This document shows positions 18,349 to 26,397 of a stretch of DNA of 64,000 nucleotides, piece after piece; within the stretch, counting starts at the first letter, position 1, and each line of letters begins with the position of its first letter. The position numbers and the translations under genes are program-made. The notes below the pieces were generated by a model that ran no database searches, was not told the origin of the DNA, and saw only the letters and a list, made by a program, of their open reading frames with translations. Origin of the DNA: Variovorax sp. KK3 (lineage in GTDB: Bacteria; Pseudomonadota; Gammaproteobacteria; Burkholderiales; Burkholderiaceae_C); NCBI RefSeq assembly GCF_001984055.1, contig NZ_LYVO01000003.1, positions 109,295 through 173,294 on the forward strand, read 5' to 3'.

Positions 18349-19164
18349 ATGCAACTGTCGGAGATCGCGGAATACCAGGATCAACTCGTGCGCCAGCTGG
18401 AAGACTCCGGCCTGAACGTGACGTTTGGCGATGATCTTTCCGTGCTGTTGAAGACTTACGAGGCGGCCACCGGGACCGGCTATGTCCAGCTTCCCTTCGT
18501 GCTCGAAGACCCGAAGGACTTCAATCCGTACAACTTCTGGGTCTGCTTCGACGACGGCAATGCGCCGGTGGCGCTGACCGGTTACCGGACCATGAGCAAC
18601 GGCAGTGCCCTGCGCCGCGTCGGCGAGGCCTACAACCAGGGCGCCCTGTACCGCTGCAAGGAAAAAGAGGGCTGGCTGCCGCAGTCCGGCCCGGAACTCG
18701 GCCCCGAGGCTCTCTTCGGCTATATCGGCGCGGGCTGGGTGCATCCCCGCTTCCGCGGCCACAACCTCGCCGGCTTCATCGCCCGCATCGCCCAGGCCGA
18801 AGCGCTGCTGCGCACCCGCGGCACTCTGGCCATCTCGACCGCGATGACGGCCGAGGCGCTCTATCTTTCGGGCATGAACCTGCGCGCCAGTGGCCTGCAC
18901 CACCTGCACGTCGAACTGGTGCTCGACGGCTACCTGGGCATCGCCGAGCACGACATGCGGCTGTACTTGTCGCACAGCACCGGCGACGAGCTGATGCGCT
19001 TCTACGAGCACGAGCTCTCGCTGCTGCGTGAGGATGCGACCATTCCCTGGCTCCACGGGCACGACAAGACCCATGCCGAGGTCGTGCTGGCCGAGGCCGG
19101 GCAATTGGGCGCGCCCGCTGCCCAAGCCGACCCCATCAGCGTGCTGGCGGGCCTGACGGCCTGA
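18349..19164 (+). CDS. Hypothetical protein with possible GNAT acyltransferase fold
   Basis: 271-residue soluble protein, unrecognised. The segment GWVHPRFRGHNLAGFIARIA (near 130-150) resembles the acetyl-CoA-binding motif A of GNAT acetyltransferases (V.P..RG.G....L) and is followed by a helix, AQAEALLRTRG, as in that fold. A GAGGGA ribosome site supports the start. The N-terminal half has a WVCFDDGNAPVALTGYR strand pattern compatible with the early GNAT sheets. The C-terminal 60 residues are helical. It stands alone after a long AT-richer gap. GNAT membership is a motif-level inference. Confidence 0.55.
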   Translation: MQLSEIAEYQDQLVRQLEDSGLNVTFGDDLSVLLKTYEAATGTGYVQLPFVLEDPKDFNPYNFWVCFDDGNAPVALTGYRTMSNGSALRRVGEAYNQGALYRCKEKEGWLPQSGPELGPEALFGYIGAGWVHPRFRGHNLAGFIARIAQAEALLRTRGTLAISTAMTAEALYLSGMNLRASGLHHLHVELVLDGYLGIAEHDMRLYLSHSTGDELMRFYEHELSLLREDATIPWLHGHDKTHAEVVLAEAGQLGAPAAQADPISVLAGLTA

Positions 19165-19301
19165 GCCTGCGCGCTCGGCGCCGTCTTTCGGCGTCGCCCG
19201 ACGGTGCGTCGTCATCGGCGCCGCCGATCGTGGAACGATCGATCCGCCCGGCGTGCGCGAGCCCGCTGGGCGACGCCGTGACCTCTCATAAGTTTGCATA
19301 T

Positions 19302-19326
19302 CGAGATAGTTAGGATTACTATCCCG
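19302..19326. promoter_or_regulatory. Inverted repeat in AT-rich gap
   Basis: CGAGATAGT (19302-19310) and ACTATCCCG (19318-19326) form arms matching at 8 of 9 positions around a 7-bp spacer. It lies in a short AT-rich patch about 36 bases before the TTG start of the next small gene, as an operator would. No regulator can be named. Confidence 0.4.
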
Positions 19327-19361
19327 AAACTCGCAATTATTGAGGCGGCCGCCGAAACACC

Positions 19362-19730
19362 TTGAGCCTGCTTGGATATCTTCGCCGCTGGCGAGCGCCA
19401 GCGGAGACCCCTGATGAGTTGCTGAACAGCGCGCTGGACCTTGCGCTCGACTTCGGCAACTGGCTGAGCCCGATCCAGACACGCTTGAGAGCCCGGCATC
19501 CCACACTCGACGCGCGGCAGCTCGACGGGCTCGACGAAACCTGCCAAGCGGCCATCCTCTACGGGCAACAAACTGCGTTGAGCCTGTCCGCGACCTTGGA
19601 GCCGGCACAGGTCGAGGGCCGGTTCAATGCCCTGTTTGCAGAACGCTATCCATGGGCCAGCCAGGAGAACCGGGCGCGTGCCTGGCGGCACTGCATCTAC
19701 TACGCGACCAAGACCGCCCGCGTCCGCTGA
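19362..19730 (+). CDS. Hypothetical small protein
   Basis: 122-residue predicted soluble, mostly helical protein with no family recognised. The start is a TTG without a strong ribosome site, so the true N-terminus may differ. Features are a basic N-terminus (LLGYLRRW), a central ALDLALDFGNWLSPIQTRLRA helix and an aromatic C-terminus (RYPWASQENRARAWRHCIYY). It lies 33 bp before the LysR gene on the same strand and after the inverted repeat. Reading-frame quality (GC bias at third positions) favours a real gene, but the evidence is moderate. Confidence 0.5.
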   Translation: MSLLGYLRRWRAPAETPDELLNSALDLALDFGNWLSPIQTRLRARHPTLDARQLDGLDETCQAAILYGQQTALSLSATLEPAQVEGRFNALFAERYPWASQENRARAWRHCIYYATKTARVR

Positions 19731-19763
19731 ACGCCGCACGATCGCCCGTACCCCGACGCCAGC

Positions 19764-20717
19764 ATGGCCATCAGCGACGCCAACGTTTCCACCACCCAGC
19801 TGCGCGCGGTCGTCGCCGTGGCCAAGTGCGGCAGCTTCGTGTCGGCCGCCTCGACGCTGGGGCTGTCGCAGTCGTCCCTGAGCCGCATCGTGCAGAGTGC
19901 CGAGGAGACGCTGAGCATGCCGCTCTTCGCGCGCAGCACGCGCCGGGTCGAGCTGACCGACGCCGGCCGCGAGTTCGTCGCGGTGGCCGAGCGCATCCTG
20001 AACGACCTCGGCATCGCCCTGCGCAACATGGAAGACCTGCGCTCGCTGCGGCGCGGGCAGATCATCGTGTCGTCGCTCCAGTCCTTCGCCCAGGGGCCGC
20101 TCGCGGTCATCCTCTCCAAGTACGCGGACAGCTTCAGGGGCGTCGAGATCCAGCTGCGCGAAGGCGTGCAGGAATCGGTCACGCAGGACGTGCAGAGTGG
20201 CGTGTCCGACTTCGGCATCTGCGCGGTCGACGGGTTGGAGGGCGAGTTCCACGTCGACGTGCTGGGCACCGAGTCCTTCCACCTGATCCATTCCGAAGGC
20301 ACGGTCCGCGCGGACCCGGCATCGCTCGGGCTTCAGGCCATCGACGGCCGGCGCCTGGTGTCGCTGCCGCTCGGCTCGCGCACGCGTGCCTTGATCGACG
20401 CCGCCTGTGCTGCCGCCGGCATCGCCGTCGATGCGTCGATCGTCGCGGCCAGCTTCGCCACCGTGATCAGCCTGGTGCGGCAGGGCGCCGGCGCGGCCAT
20501 CGTGCCGGCCGGCATCGTTCCCAGCGCGCGCGATGCGGGGCTGCAGTCGGTCGCGCTGGACGACCGCATCCTGGTGCGCACGCTCGGCATCGCCCGCCTG
20601 GCGAATCGCACGTCCAATCCCGCCGCCGGCGAGCTGTTGCGTCGCCTGATGGATGAAGTGAGCCCCACGATGCTGGCCGGGACCAGCGGCACGACGAGCG
20701 CCTCGGCGCGCGCCTGA
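19764..20717 (+). CDS. LysR-family transcriptional regulator
   Basis: 317-residue regulator with the N-terminal winged helix-turn-helix (LRAVVAVAKCGSFVSAASTL, then LGLSQSSLSRIVQSAEE, residues about 13-50) and a C-terminal periplasmic-binding-like effector domain. Unlike most LysR genes it is not divergent from an obvious target. It runs convergent to ridA, with 12 bp between the two stops, and the only gene upstream on its strand is the small hypothetical. Its target and inducer cannot be deduced. Confidence 0.88.
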   Translation: MAISDANVSTTQLRAVVAVAKCGSFVSAASTLGLSQSSLSRIVQSAEETLSMPLFARSTRRVELTDAGREFVAVAERILNDLGIALRNMEDLRSLRRGQIIVSSLQSFAQGPLAVILSKYADSFRGVEIQLREGVQESVTQDVQSGVSDFGICAVDGLEGEFHVDVLGTESFHLIHSEGTVRADPASLGLQAIDGRRLVSLPLGSRTRALIDAACAAAGIAVDASIVAASFATVISLVRQGAGAAIVPAGIVPSARDAGLQSVALDDRILVRTLGIARLANRTSNPAAGELLRRLMDEVSPTMLAGTSGTTSASARA

Positions 20718-20729
20718 CCGGCTTGCAAC

Positions 20730-21218
20730 TCAGGCGCCGTCGCGCACCGCCACCACCAGGTCGAGTTCGACCGCCGCGTTCTTCGGCAGCGCAAATACGC
20801 CGACCGAGGTGCGCGCATGCACACCGGCATCGCCGAACACTTCGTGCAGCAAGTCCGATGCGGCATCGGCCACCTCGCTTTGCTGCGTGAAGTCGCCGGT
20901 GCATTGAATGAAGACACACACGCGCAGCACCCGCTCGACCGCATCGAGCGAGGCCAGCATGCCGCGCAGGATGGCCAACGTGCGCAGCGTGCAGATCTGC
21001 GCGGCCCGTCGCGCGTCGTCCAGCGAAACCGTCTCGCCGACGCGCCCGGTCACGGCGACCTCGGTGCCGATGCGGGGCACCTGGCCGCTGATGTACACGG
21101 TGCGCCCGTCGCGCACCGCAGGCGCGTAGTGGCCGCCTACGCGGATCTCGTCCGAAAAGCGGAAGCCGATGTCGGCAGCGATGCGGTCTGCGATCGCGCT
21201 TCGTGTGGAGTCGCTCAT
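20730..21218 (-). CDS. RidA-family protein
   Basis: 162-residue member of the RidA/YjgF/UK114 family, which hydrolyses reactive enamine/imine intermediates or acts in amine catabolism. The core HYAPAVRDGRTVYISGQVPR and the C-terminal VFALPKNAAVELDLVVAV match the family. The invariant arginine expected before the C-terminal strand is not in the usual context (GVFALPKNAAVE instead of ...VPLPRGALVEIE...), so it may be a Rid group without canonical deaminase activity. The start is the ATG at 21218. The gap of 107 bp to the dioxygenase gene makes co-transcription uncertain. Confidence 0.82.
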   Translation of the reverse strand: MSDSTRSAIADRIAADIGFRFSDEIRVGGHYAPAVRDGRTVYISGQVPRIGTEVAVTGRVGETVSLDDARRAAQICTLRTLAILRGMLASLDAVERVLRVCVFIQCTGDFTQQSEVADAASDLLHEVFGDAGVHARTSVGVFALPKNAAVELDLVVAVRDGA

Positions 21219-21325
21219 GCCATGTCCGTGCTGTTGGTTGCGGGTCGATCGTCGCAGCATCGACGCGCGGCGAACAGATACAGACGGCAGGAAATCGCTG
21301 CGCAGCAGCAGGTGCCCGCAGCGTG

Positions 21326-22141
21326 TCAGGCTGCCCCGGCCCGCCGATGGCCCACGTCGAAATCGTTGCGCCCGCTGCGGTCCACGCCGCGCAGCAGCCA
21401 CAGCGGCCGATGTGCGAAGTTCACCGCCACACCCGTCTTGCCGTCCGACGGCCGGATGTCGCGCTCGAACACCGACGTCGCGGGCATGTAGCGCAGTGCC
21501 ACGCCGGTGCGCCGCATGGTCGAGGTGTTGGCGCGCGCGCCGTGGATCATGTAGACGTCGTGCAGCGACATCTGTCCCGGCTGCAGCTCCACGTCGACCG
21601 CCTGGCCCTCGTCGAAGCTGCCGGCCGCCATGCGCTGGTTGAGCGTGAGGTCGTTGCGGTCCTCGTGCAGATGGGGATGCAGCACCTGCGCCTCGTGCGA
21701 GCGCGGGATCACGCGCAGGCAGCCGTTGGCCGTGGTGGACGGCTCCAGCGCCACCCACACGGTGCAGTTGGCCAGCGGCCGGATCGGCCAGTAGTGCCCG
21801 TCCTGGTGCCACGGCGTCTCGAAGCCCTCGCTGGCCGGCTTGCAGAACACATGGCAGCCCCAGAGGATCACGTCCTCGCCGATCACGCCCGACACCAGCT
21901 CGACGATTTCCGGGTCCATCGCCAGGTCGAGAAACTGCCGGCTGCCGCGCACACCCTCGCCGTTGTCGCCCTCGATGTGGGCCGACACCAGCTTCTCGGG
22001 CCGCACGCCGGGGTTGCGGTGGATCAGCTCGTTGAGCGCGTCCTGCATCTGCCCAACGCGTCGCGGCGGCAGGCGGAATTCGGGAATCACCCAGCCTTCG
22101 CGTTCGTACCGGGCCACCTCGTCGTGGGAAAGTCTTGCCAT
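21326..22141 (-). CDS. Phytanoyl-CoA dioxygenase (PhyH)-family oxygenase
   Basis: 271-residue Fe(II)/2-oxoglutarate-dependent oxygenase. The iron-binding triad is visible as H112-x-D114 (HQDGH) and H200 (YMIHGA), with the 2-oxoglutarate arginine expected at R211. Other PhyH marks are WVALEPSTTANGCLRVIPRSH. The substrate is unknown; bacterial PhyH proteins hydroxylate diverse small molecules. The start follows the MBL/rhodanese gene stop by only 4 bp, so it belongs to the peroxiredoxin/persulfide operon, where a link to sulfur or sulfonate metabolism is possible. Confidence 0.85.
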   Translation of the reverse strand: MARLSHDEVARYEREGWVIPEFRLPPRRVGQMQDALNELIHRNPGVRPEKLVSAHIEGDNGEGVRGSRQFLDLAMDPEIVELVSGVIGEDVILWGCHVFCKPASEGFETPWHQDGHYWPIRPLANCTVWVALEPSTTANGCLRVIPRSHEAQVLHPHLHEDRNDLTLNQRMAAGSFDEGQAVDVELQPGQMSLHDVYMIHGARANTSTMRRTGVALRYMPATSVFERDIRPSDGKTGVAVNFAHRPLWLLRGVDRSGRNDFDVGHRRAGAA

Positions 22142-22145
22142 GGGT

Positions 22146-23186
22146 TCAGGGCTCCTTGCCGGCTTTCAACGGATAGCTCGCCTCGCGCCAGGCCTTCATG
22201 CCGCCATCGAGCGCCACGGCGTGCTGAAAGCCCATGTCGCGCAGCGTGGCCGCGGCCAGCGTCGAGATGTAGCCCAGCTCGCAACAGCTCAGGATCCGCC
22301 GGGTGGGGTCGGGCAGGTCCTGGTTCACGCGCAGCTCGAGCTGCCCGCGCGGCAGGTGCCGTGCGCCCGGTACGTGGCCGGCTTCGTAGGCGTCGCGCTC
22401 GCGTACGTCGAGCACGATCAGGTCGTCCTCACCCGCTTCCACGCGCGCCTTGAGTTCGGCCAGCGACATGAAAGGCACCGTCGCGCCTGCCTCGGCCAGC
22501 AGCCGCGCCACCGTCTTGCCGCCGCTCATGTTGGTGCGCAGCGCCTCGGTCACATGCGTGGGCATCGTGAGGTTGAGGCTCTTCATCATCGCGACGAACT
22601 CGGTGCGCTCGCGTTTCTGCAGGCGCGGGTTGCTGGCCAGCTCCTCGCCGATGGTCGAATGCGTGCGCCCCTTGTAGTCGTGCGCCGGGCAGACCTTGAG
22701 CGACGGGTCCAGCTGCAGCACGCGGTTGAAGAGGCTGTCGTACAGCGCCTCCGGGTCGCCGCTGGGCAGGTCGGTGCGGCCGGTGGCGCCGATCAGCAGC
22801 GTATCGCCGGTGAAGAGCCGGTCTTCGACCTGCAGGCACATCGAGTCGGCCGTGTGGCCCGGCGTGTGAAGCACCGACAGGCGCAGCTTGCCCAGCACCA
22901 GCATCTCGCCGTCGGCCAGCCGCATGTCGACGAAGGGCGCCGGGCTCGACCGGTGCATGACCACCGGCAGCTTGAGCTGGCGCGCCAGCTCGCGCGTGGC
23001 CGAGAAATGGTCGGCATGCGTGTGCGTGTCGACCAGGTAGCGGATGCGCACGCCTTCGCGTGACGCCAGGCCGAGGTAGTGGTCGATCTGGCTCAGTTCG
23101 GGGTCGATCAGCGCTGCCACGCAGCTCTGCTCGCACCCCACCAGGTACGACTGGCAGCCGCCGGTGGCAACCTGCTCGAAGAGCAT
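22146..23186 (-). CDS. MBL-fold hydrolase/rhodanese fusion (persulfide dioxygenase-like)
   Basis: 346-residue two-domain protein. The N-terminal metallo-beta-lactamase domain (about 1-235) carries THTHADH at 54-60, the iron-binding motif of the ETHE1/glyoxalase-II-like persulfide dioxygenases. The C-terminal rhodanese domain (about 248-346) carries VLDVRERDAYEAGHVPGARH and a Cys loop SCCELGYIS in place of the usual CxxGxRS/T. Such fusions oxidise glutathione persulfide to sulfite and exchange sulfane sulfur. It starts 13 bp after the peroxiredoxin stop and is followed at 4 bp by the PhyH gene. Sulfide/persulfide detoxification is the most likely role. Confidence 0.87.
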   Translation of the reverse strand: MLFEQVATGGCQSYLVGCEQSCVAALIDPELSQIDHYLGLASREGVRIRYLVDTHTHADHFSATRELARQLKLPVVMHRSSPAPFVDMRLADGEMLVLGKLRLSVLHTPGHTADSMCLQVEDRLFTGDTLLIGATGRTDLPSGDPEALYDSLFNRVLQLDPSLKVCPAHDYKGRTHSTIGEELASNPRLQKRERTEFVAMMKSLNLTMPTHVTEALRTNMSGGKTVARLLAEAGATVPFMSLAELKARVEAGEDDLIVLDVRERDAYEAGHVPGARHLPRGQLELRVNQDLPDPTRRILSCCELGYISTLAAATLRDMGFQHAVALDGGMKAWREASYPLKAGKEP

Positions 23187-23199
23187 GCGCCCGCCGGGT

Positions 23200-23859
23200 T
23201 CAGCGCGGTTGCTTCACCACGCGCAGGTAAGGCTTGGGCGCGTTCCAGCCGTCGGGGAACAGCTTCTTGGCATCGTCGTCCGACACCGAGCCGGCGATGA
23301 TCACGTCGTCGCCTTGCTTCCAGTTCGCCGGCGTGGCCACCTTGTGCCTGGCCGTCAGCTGCATCGAGTCGAGCACGCGCAGGATCTCGTCGAAGTTGCG
23401 GCCGGTGGTCATCGGGTAGGTCAGCATCAGCTTGATCTTCTTGTCGGGGCCGACGATGAAGACCGAGCGCACGGTGGCGTTGGTGGCCGCGGTGCGGCCG
23501 TCCGAGCTGCCCGGCTCTTCGGCCGGCAGCATGTTGTAGAGCTTGGCCACCTTGAGGTCGGTGTCGCCGATCATCGGGTACTTGGGGCGATGGCCCTGTG
23601 TTTCCTGGATGTCGTCGGACCACTTGTCGTGCGCATCGACCGGATCGATGCTCAGGCCGATCAGCTTCGCGTTGCGCTTGGTGAACTCGGGCTCGATCTT
23701 CGCCATGTAGCCCAGCTCGGTGGTGCACACCGGCGTGAAGTCCTTGGGATGGGAGAACAGGACGGCCCATTGGTCGCCGATCCAGTTGTGGAAATCGATG
23801 TCGCCCTGGGTGGTCTTGGCGGTGAAGTTGGGGGCTTCGTCGTTGATGCGCAATGACAT
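23200..23859 (-). CDS. 1-Cys peroxiredoxin (Prx6-type)
   Basis: 219-residue peroxidase of the Prx6 class. The peroxidatic cysteine is C45 in FTPVCTTE. The long C-terminal extension (DDVIIAGSVSDDDAKKLFPDGW and PYLRVVKQP) is characteristic of Prx6 rather than 2-Cys AhpC. AAGGAG precedes the ATG. It leads the operon with the MBL/rhodanese gene, fitting removal of peroxides or persulfides. The upstream gap of about 130 bp to the convergent-facing LysR stop should contain the promoter; no OxyR-like site was recognised. Confidence 0.92.
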   Translation of the reverse strand: MSLRINDEAPNFTAKTTQGDIDFHNWIGDQWAVLFSHPKDFTPVCTTELGYMAKIEPEFTKRNAKLIGLSIDPVDAHDKWSDDIQETQGHRPKYPMIGDTDLKVAKLYNMLPAEEPGSSDGRTAATNATVRSVFIVGPDKKIKLMLTYPMTTGRNFDEILRVLDSMQLTARHKVATPANWKQGDDVIIAGSVSDDDAKKLFPDGWNAPKPYLRVVKQPR

Positions 23860-23990
23860 GGTCGCTCCTTCGTGCGTGCGTGTGGCGGCAGTCGCCTTCT
23901 TGCCGGCCGGGCTGCCGGGCAGGAATCGAAGCATAGAAGACTCGCGCGCCGGATGCCAGTAAGGGGCGACCCGCGGGAACTTGCCGCCTG

Positions 23991-24899
23991 TCAGGCCTTG
24001 CTCGCGCTCGCCTCCGCCGTCAGCCACTCGCTGAATGCCATCAACGCCGGGCGCTCGTCGCCGCTGGCCGGCGTCACCAGGTAATAACCGCGCTCGGCCC
24101 GCAGCGGCCGGTCGCAGGCCACCACCAACTCGCCGCGCTCCAGCTCGGGCCCGATCAGCATGCGCGGCATGAGCGCGATACCCAGGCCGTGCGCCGCGGC
24201 CACCGCGATCATCGAGAACAGCTCGTACCTCGGCCCGCTGCGCGCACGAGGCGCGTCCACCTTCTGCGCGTCGAACCATTGGTGCCAGCCATCGGGCCGC
24301 GTGCTCTGCTGCAGCAGCGGCATCCTCGCGATGGCGGCGGGCGACAGCTGGGCTTTGGCACCGAGCAGGGTGGGGCTGCACACCGGCAGCACGTCCTCGT
24401 GCAGCAGCAGCACCGCGCGCGTGCCGGCCCAGTTGGCCGCCTGGGCCGGCGTGCCGGTGTAGACCGCCGCGTCGAACGGCGTTTCGTTGAACAGGAAGGG
24501 GCGGGTGCGCGTCTCGATGTGCACCGTGATGTCGGGGTGCCTGTCTGCGAAATCCGGCAGCCGCGGGATCAGCCAGCGCGTCGCGAAGGTGGGCACTGCC
24601 GCCAGCTGCAGCGCGCCGCCGATGCCCTGGCGCGCCATCGCGTCGAGCGTGTCGCGCTCCATGCTGTCGAGCTGGCGCGAGATCTGGCGCGCATAGTCGG
24701 CGCCGGCCGGTGTCAGCGCCACGCCGTGGCGTGTGCGGCGGAACAGCGCCATGCCCAGGAAGTCTTCGAGCGCCGTGATCTGCCGCGATACGGCGCTCTG
24801 CGTCAGCGCGAGTTCCTGCGCCGCGCGCGTGTAGCTTTCGTGGCGGGCCGCGGCCTCGAAGCAGATCAGGGCCTGGGTGGAAGGGAGTCTTCTGCGCAT
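23991..24899 (-). CDS. LysR regulator of glutarate genes (GcdR-like)
   Basis: 302-residue LysR protein of the GcvA-like branch: RLPSTQALICFEAAARHESY then TRAAQELALTQSAVSRQI at residues 4-45, and the effector domain after about 90. It is divergent from gcdH, with a 176-bp gap holding a symmetric LysR-type site. This matches the gcdR-gcdH-gcdG arrangement known for glutarate/lysine catabolism in pseudomonads, in which GcdR activates gcdHG with glutarate or glutaryl-CoA as signal. The role is inferred from the neighbours. Confidence 0.86.
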   Translation of the reverse strand: MRRRLPSTQALICFEAAARHESYTRAAQELALTQSAVSRQITALEDFLGMALFRRTRHGVALTPAGADYARQISRQLDSMERDTLDAMARQGIGGALQLAAVPTFATRWLIPRLPDFADRHPDITVHIETRTRPFLFNETPFDAAVYTGTPAQAANWAGTRAVLLLHEDVLPVCSPTLLGAKAQLSPAAIARMPLLQQSTRPDGWHQWFDAQKVDAPRARSGPRYELFSMIAVAAAHGLGIALMPRMLIGPELERGELVVACDRPLRAERGYYLVTPASGDERPALMAFSEWLTAEASASKA

Positions 24900-24961
24900 G
24901 GTATGCGGGGCCTACATAGTTGCCGGGCGCGTTTCGCCAATGGCGGCGCGGCGCCCATTGT

Positions 24962-24980
24962 GCTTTGAAGTGATCAAAGC
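24962..24980. promoter_or_regulatory. LysR-type operator between gcdR-like gene and gcdH
   Basis: GCTTTG (24962-24967) and CAAAGC (24975-24980) are perfect 6-bp arms around 7 bases, and contain the LysR T-N11-A core (TTGAAGTGATCAA). It lies 63 bases before the LysR start and 96 before gcdH, inside the divergent promoter gap. Confidence 0.6.
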
Positions 24981-25075
24981 GCATAACTGGGTTCCGAATC
25001 TTCGTTTGCGTGCCGCAGGCGTGGCGCTTAGGATCGCATTCAGCTTCCCCCCGCCACATCTACCGGAGACCGCAC

Positions 25076-26272
25076 ATGGCCCACGCCGCCTTTCATTGGG
25101 ACGACCCGCTTCTGCTCGACCAGCAGCTCACCAGCGAGGAGCGCCAGGTGCGCGACGCCGCACACGCCTACTGCCAGGGCCAGCTCGCACCGCGCGTGCT
25201 CGAAGGCTTTCGCACCGGCGAGACCGACCCCAAGATCTTCCGCGAGATGGGCGAGCTCGGCCTGCTCGGCCCGACCATCCCCGAGCAATACGGCGGCCCC
25301 GCACTCAACTACGTCTGCTACGGCCTGATCGCCCGCGAGGTTGAACGCGTCGACTCCGGCTACCGCTCCATGGCCAGCGTGCAAAGCTCGCTCGTGATGG
25401 TGCCCATCAACGAATTCGGCACCGAGGCGCAGAAGCAGAAATACCTGCCCAAGCTCGCCACCGGCGAATGGATCGGCTGCTTCGGCCTGACCGAGCCCGA
25501 CCATGGCTCCGACCCCGGCAGCATGGTCACCCGCGCCAAGAAGGTGCCGGGCGGCTATGCGCTCACCGGCGCCAAGATGTGGATCAGCAACAGCCCGATC
25601 GCCGACGTCTTCGTGGTGTGGGCCAAGGAAGTCAGCGAAGGCGGCGCCGTCGGCCCGATCCGCGGTTTCGTGCTTGAAAAGGGCATGAAGGGCTTGTCGG
25701 CCCCCGCCATTCACGGCAAGGTCGGCCTGCGCGCCAGCATCACCGGCGAGATCGTGATGGACAACGTGTTCTGCCCCGAGGAAAACGCCTTTCCCGAAGT
25801 GCAGGGCTTGAAGGGCCCCTTCACCTGCCTCAACAGCGCGCGCTACGGCATCTCGTGGGGCGCGCTCGGCGCCGCCGAAGACTGCTGGCACCGCGCCCGC
25901 CAGTACACGCTCGACCGCAAGCAGTTCGGCCGCCCGCTCGCCGCCAACCAGCTCGTGCAGAAGAAGCTGGCCGACATGCAGACCGAGATCACGCTGGGCC
26001 TGCAAGGCTGCCTGCAACTGGGCCGCATGAAAGACGCCGGCACGGCTTCGGTCGAAGTCACCTCGCTGCTCAAGCGCAACTCCTGCGGCAAGGCGCTCGA
26101 CATCGCCCGCCTGGCGCGCGACATGATGGGCGGCAACGGCATCAGCGACGAGTTCGGCGTGGCGCGCCATTTGGTCAACCTGGAGGTGGTGAACACCTAC
26201 GAGGGCACGCACGACATCCATGCGCTGATCCTTGGCCGCGCGCAAACCGGCATTGCCGCTTTCGCGAACTGA
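25076..26272 (+). CDS. gcdH: Glutaryl-CoA dehydrogenase
   Basis: 398-residue FAD-dependent acyl-CoA dehydrogenase that converts glutaryl-CoA to crotonyl-CoA and CO2 in lysine/tryptophan/glutarate breakdown. GcdH-type marks are [16 protein letters not shown], the FAD/substrate segment [14 protein letters not shown] and the C-terminal [16 protein letters not shown], whose glutamate is the catalytic base. The ATG at 25076 follows ACCGGAGACC. Position next to a CaiB-type transferase and a divergent LysR supports the call over other acyl-CoA dehydrogenases. Confidence 0.94.
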   Translation: MAHAAFHWDDPLLLDQQLTSEERQVRDAAHAYCQGQLAPRVLEGFRTGETDPKIFREMGELGLLGPTIPEQYGGPALNYVCYGLIAREVERVDSGYRSMASVQSSLVMVPINEFGTEAQKQKYLPKLATGEWIGCFGLTEPDHGSDPGSMVTRAKKVPGGYALTGAKMWISNSPIADVFVVWAKEVSEGGAVGPIRGFVLEKGMKGLSAPAIHGKVGLRASITGEIVMDNVFCPEENAFPEVQGLKGPFTCLNSARYGISWGALGAAEDCWHRARQYTLDRKQFGRPLAANQLVQKKLADMQTEITLGLQGCLQLGRMKDAGTASVEVTSLLKRNSCGKALDIARLARDMMGGNGISDEFGVARHLVNLEVVNTYEGTHDIHALILGRAQTGIAAFAN

Positions 26273-26280
26273 TGCCCACC

Positions 26281-26350
26281 CCCGTCGCTTGCTCACTTCG
26301 TGTAGCCTCCTCCCCCCTCGAGGGGGCGGCGCGGCCGCTTCGGGCGGCCG
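26281..26350. repeat. REP-like palindromic element between gcdH and gcdG
   Basis: The short gap contains a CCCCCTCGAGGGGG perfect palindrome (26313-26326), preceded by cgcttgctcacttcgtgt, and a second hairpin CGGCCG-cttcggg-CGGCCG (26332-26350). From memory, pieces of this form occur at many intergenic positions in Comamonadaceae chromosomes. Only one copy is in this window. In the gcdHG message it would fold into two strong hairpins and could uncouple or protect the two parts. Confidence 0.6.
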
Positions 26351-26397
26351 TGCGTGGCGCGCCTGCTGGACCCACTTGAAACCGAAGGGCTTGATCG

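Noticed and set aside
19175..19220. GGCGCCG...CGGCGTC stem after the GNAT-like gene
   Set aside because: Imperfect stem in uniformly GC-rich sequence without a T-run; not distinguishable from chance.
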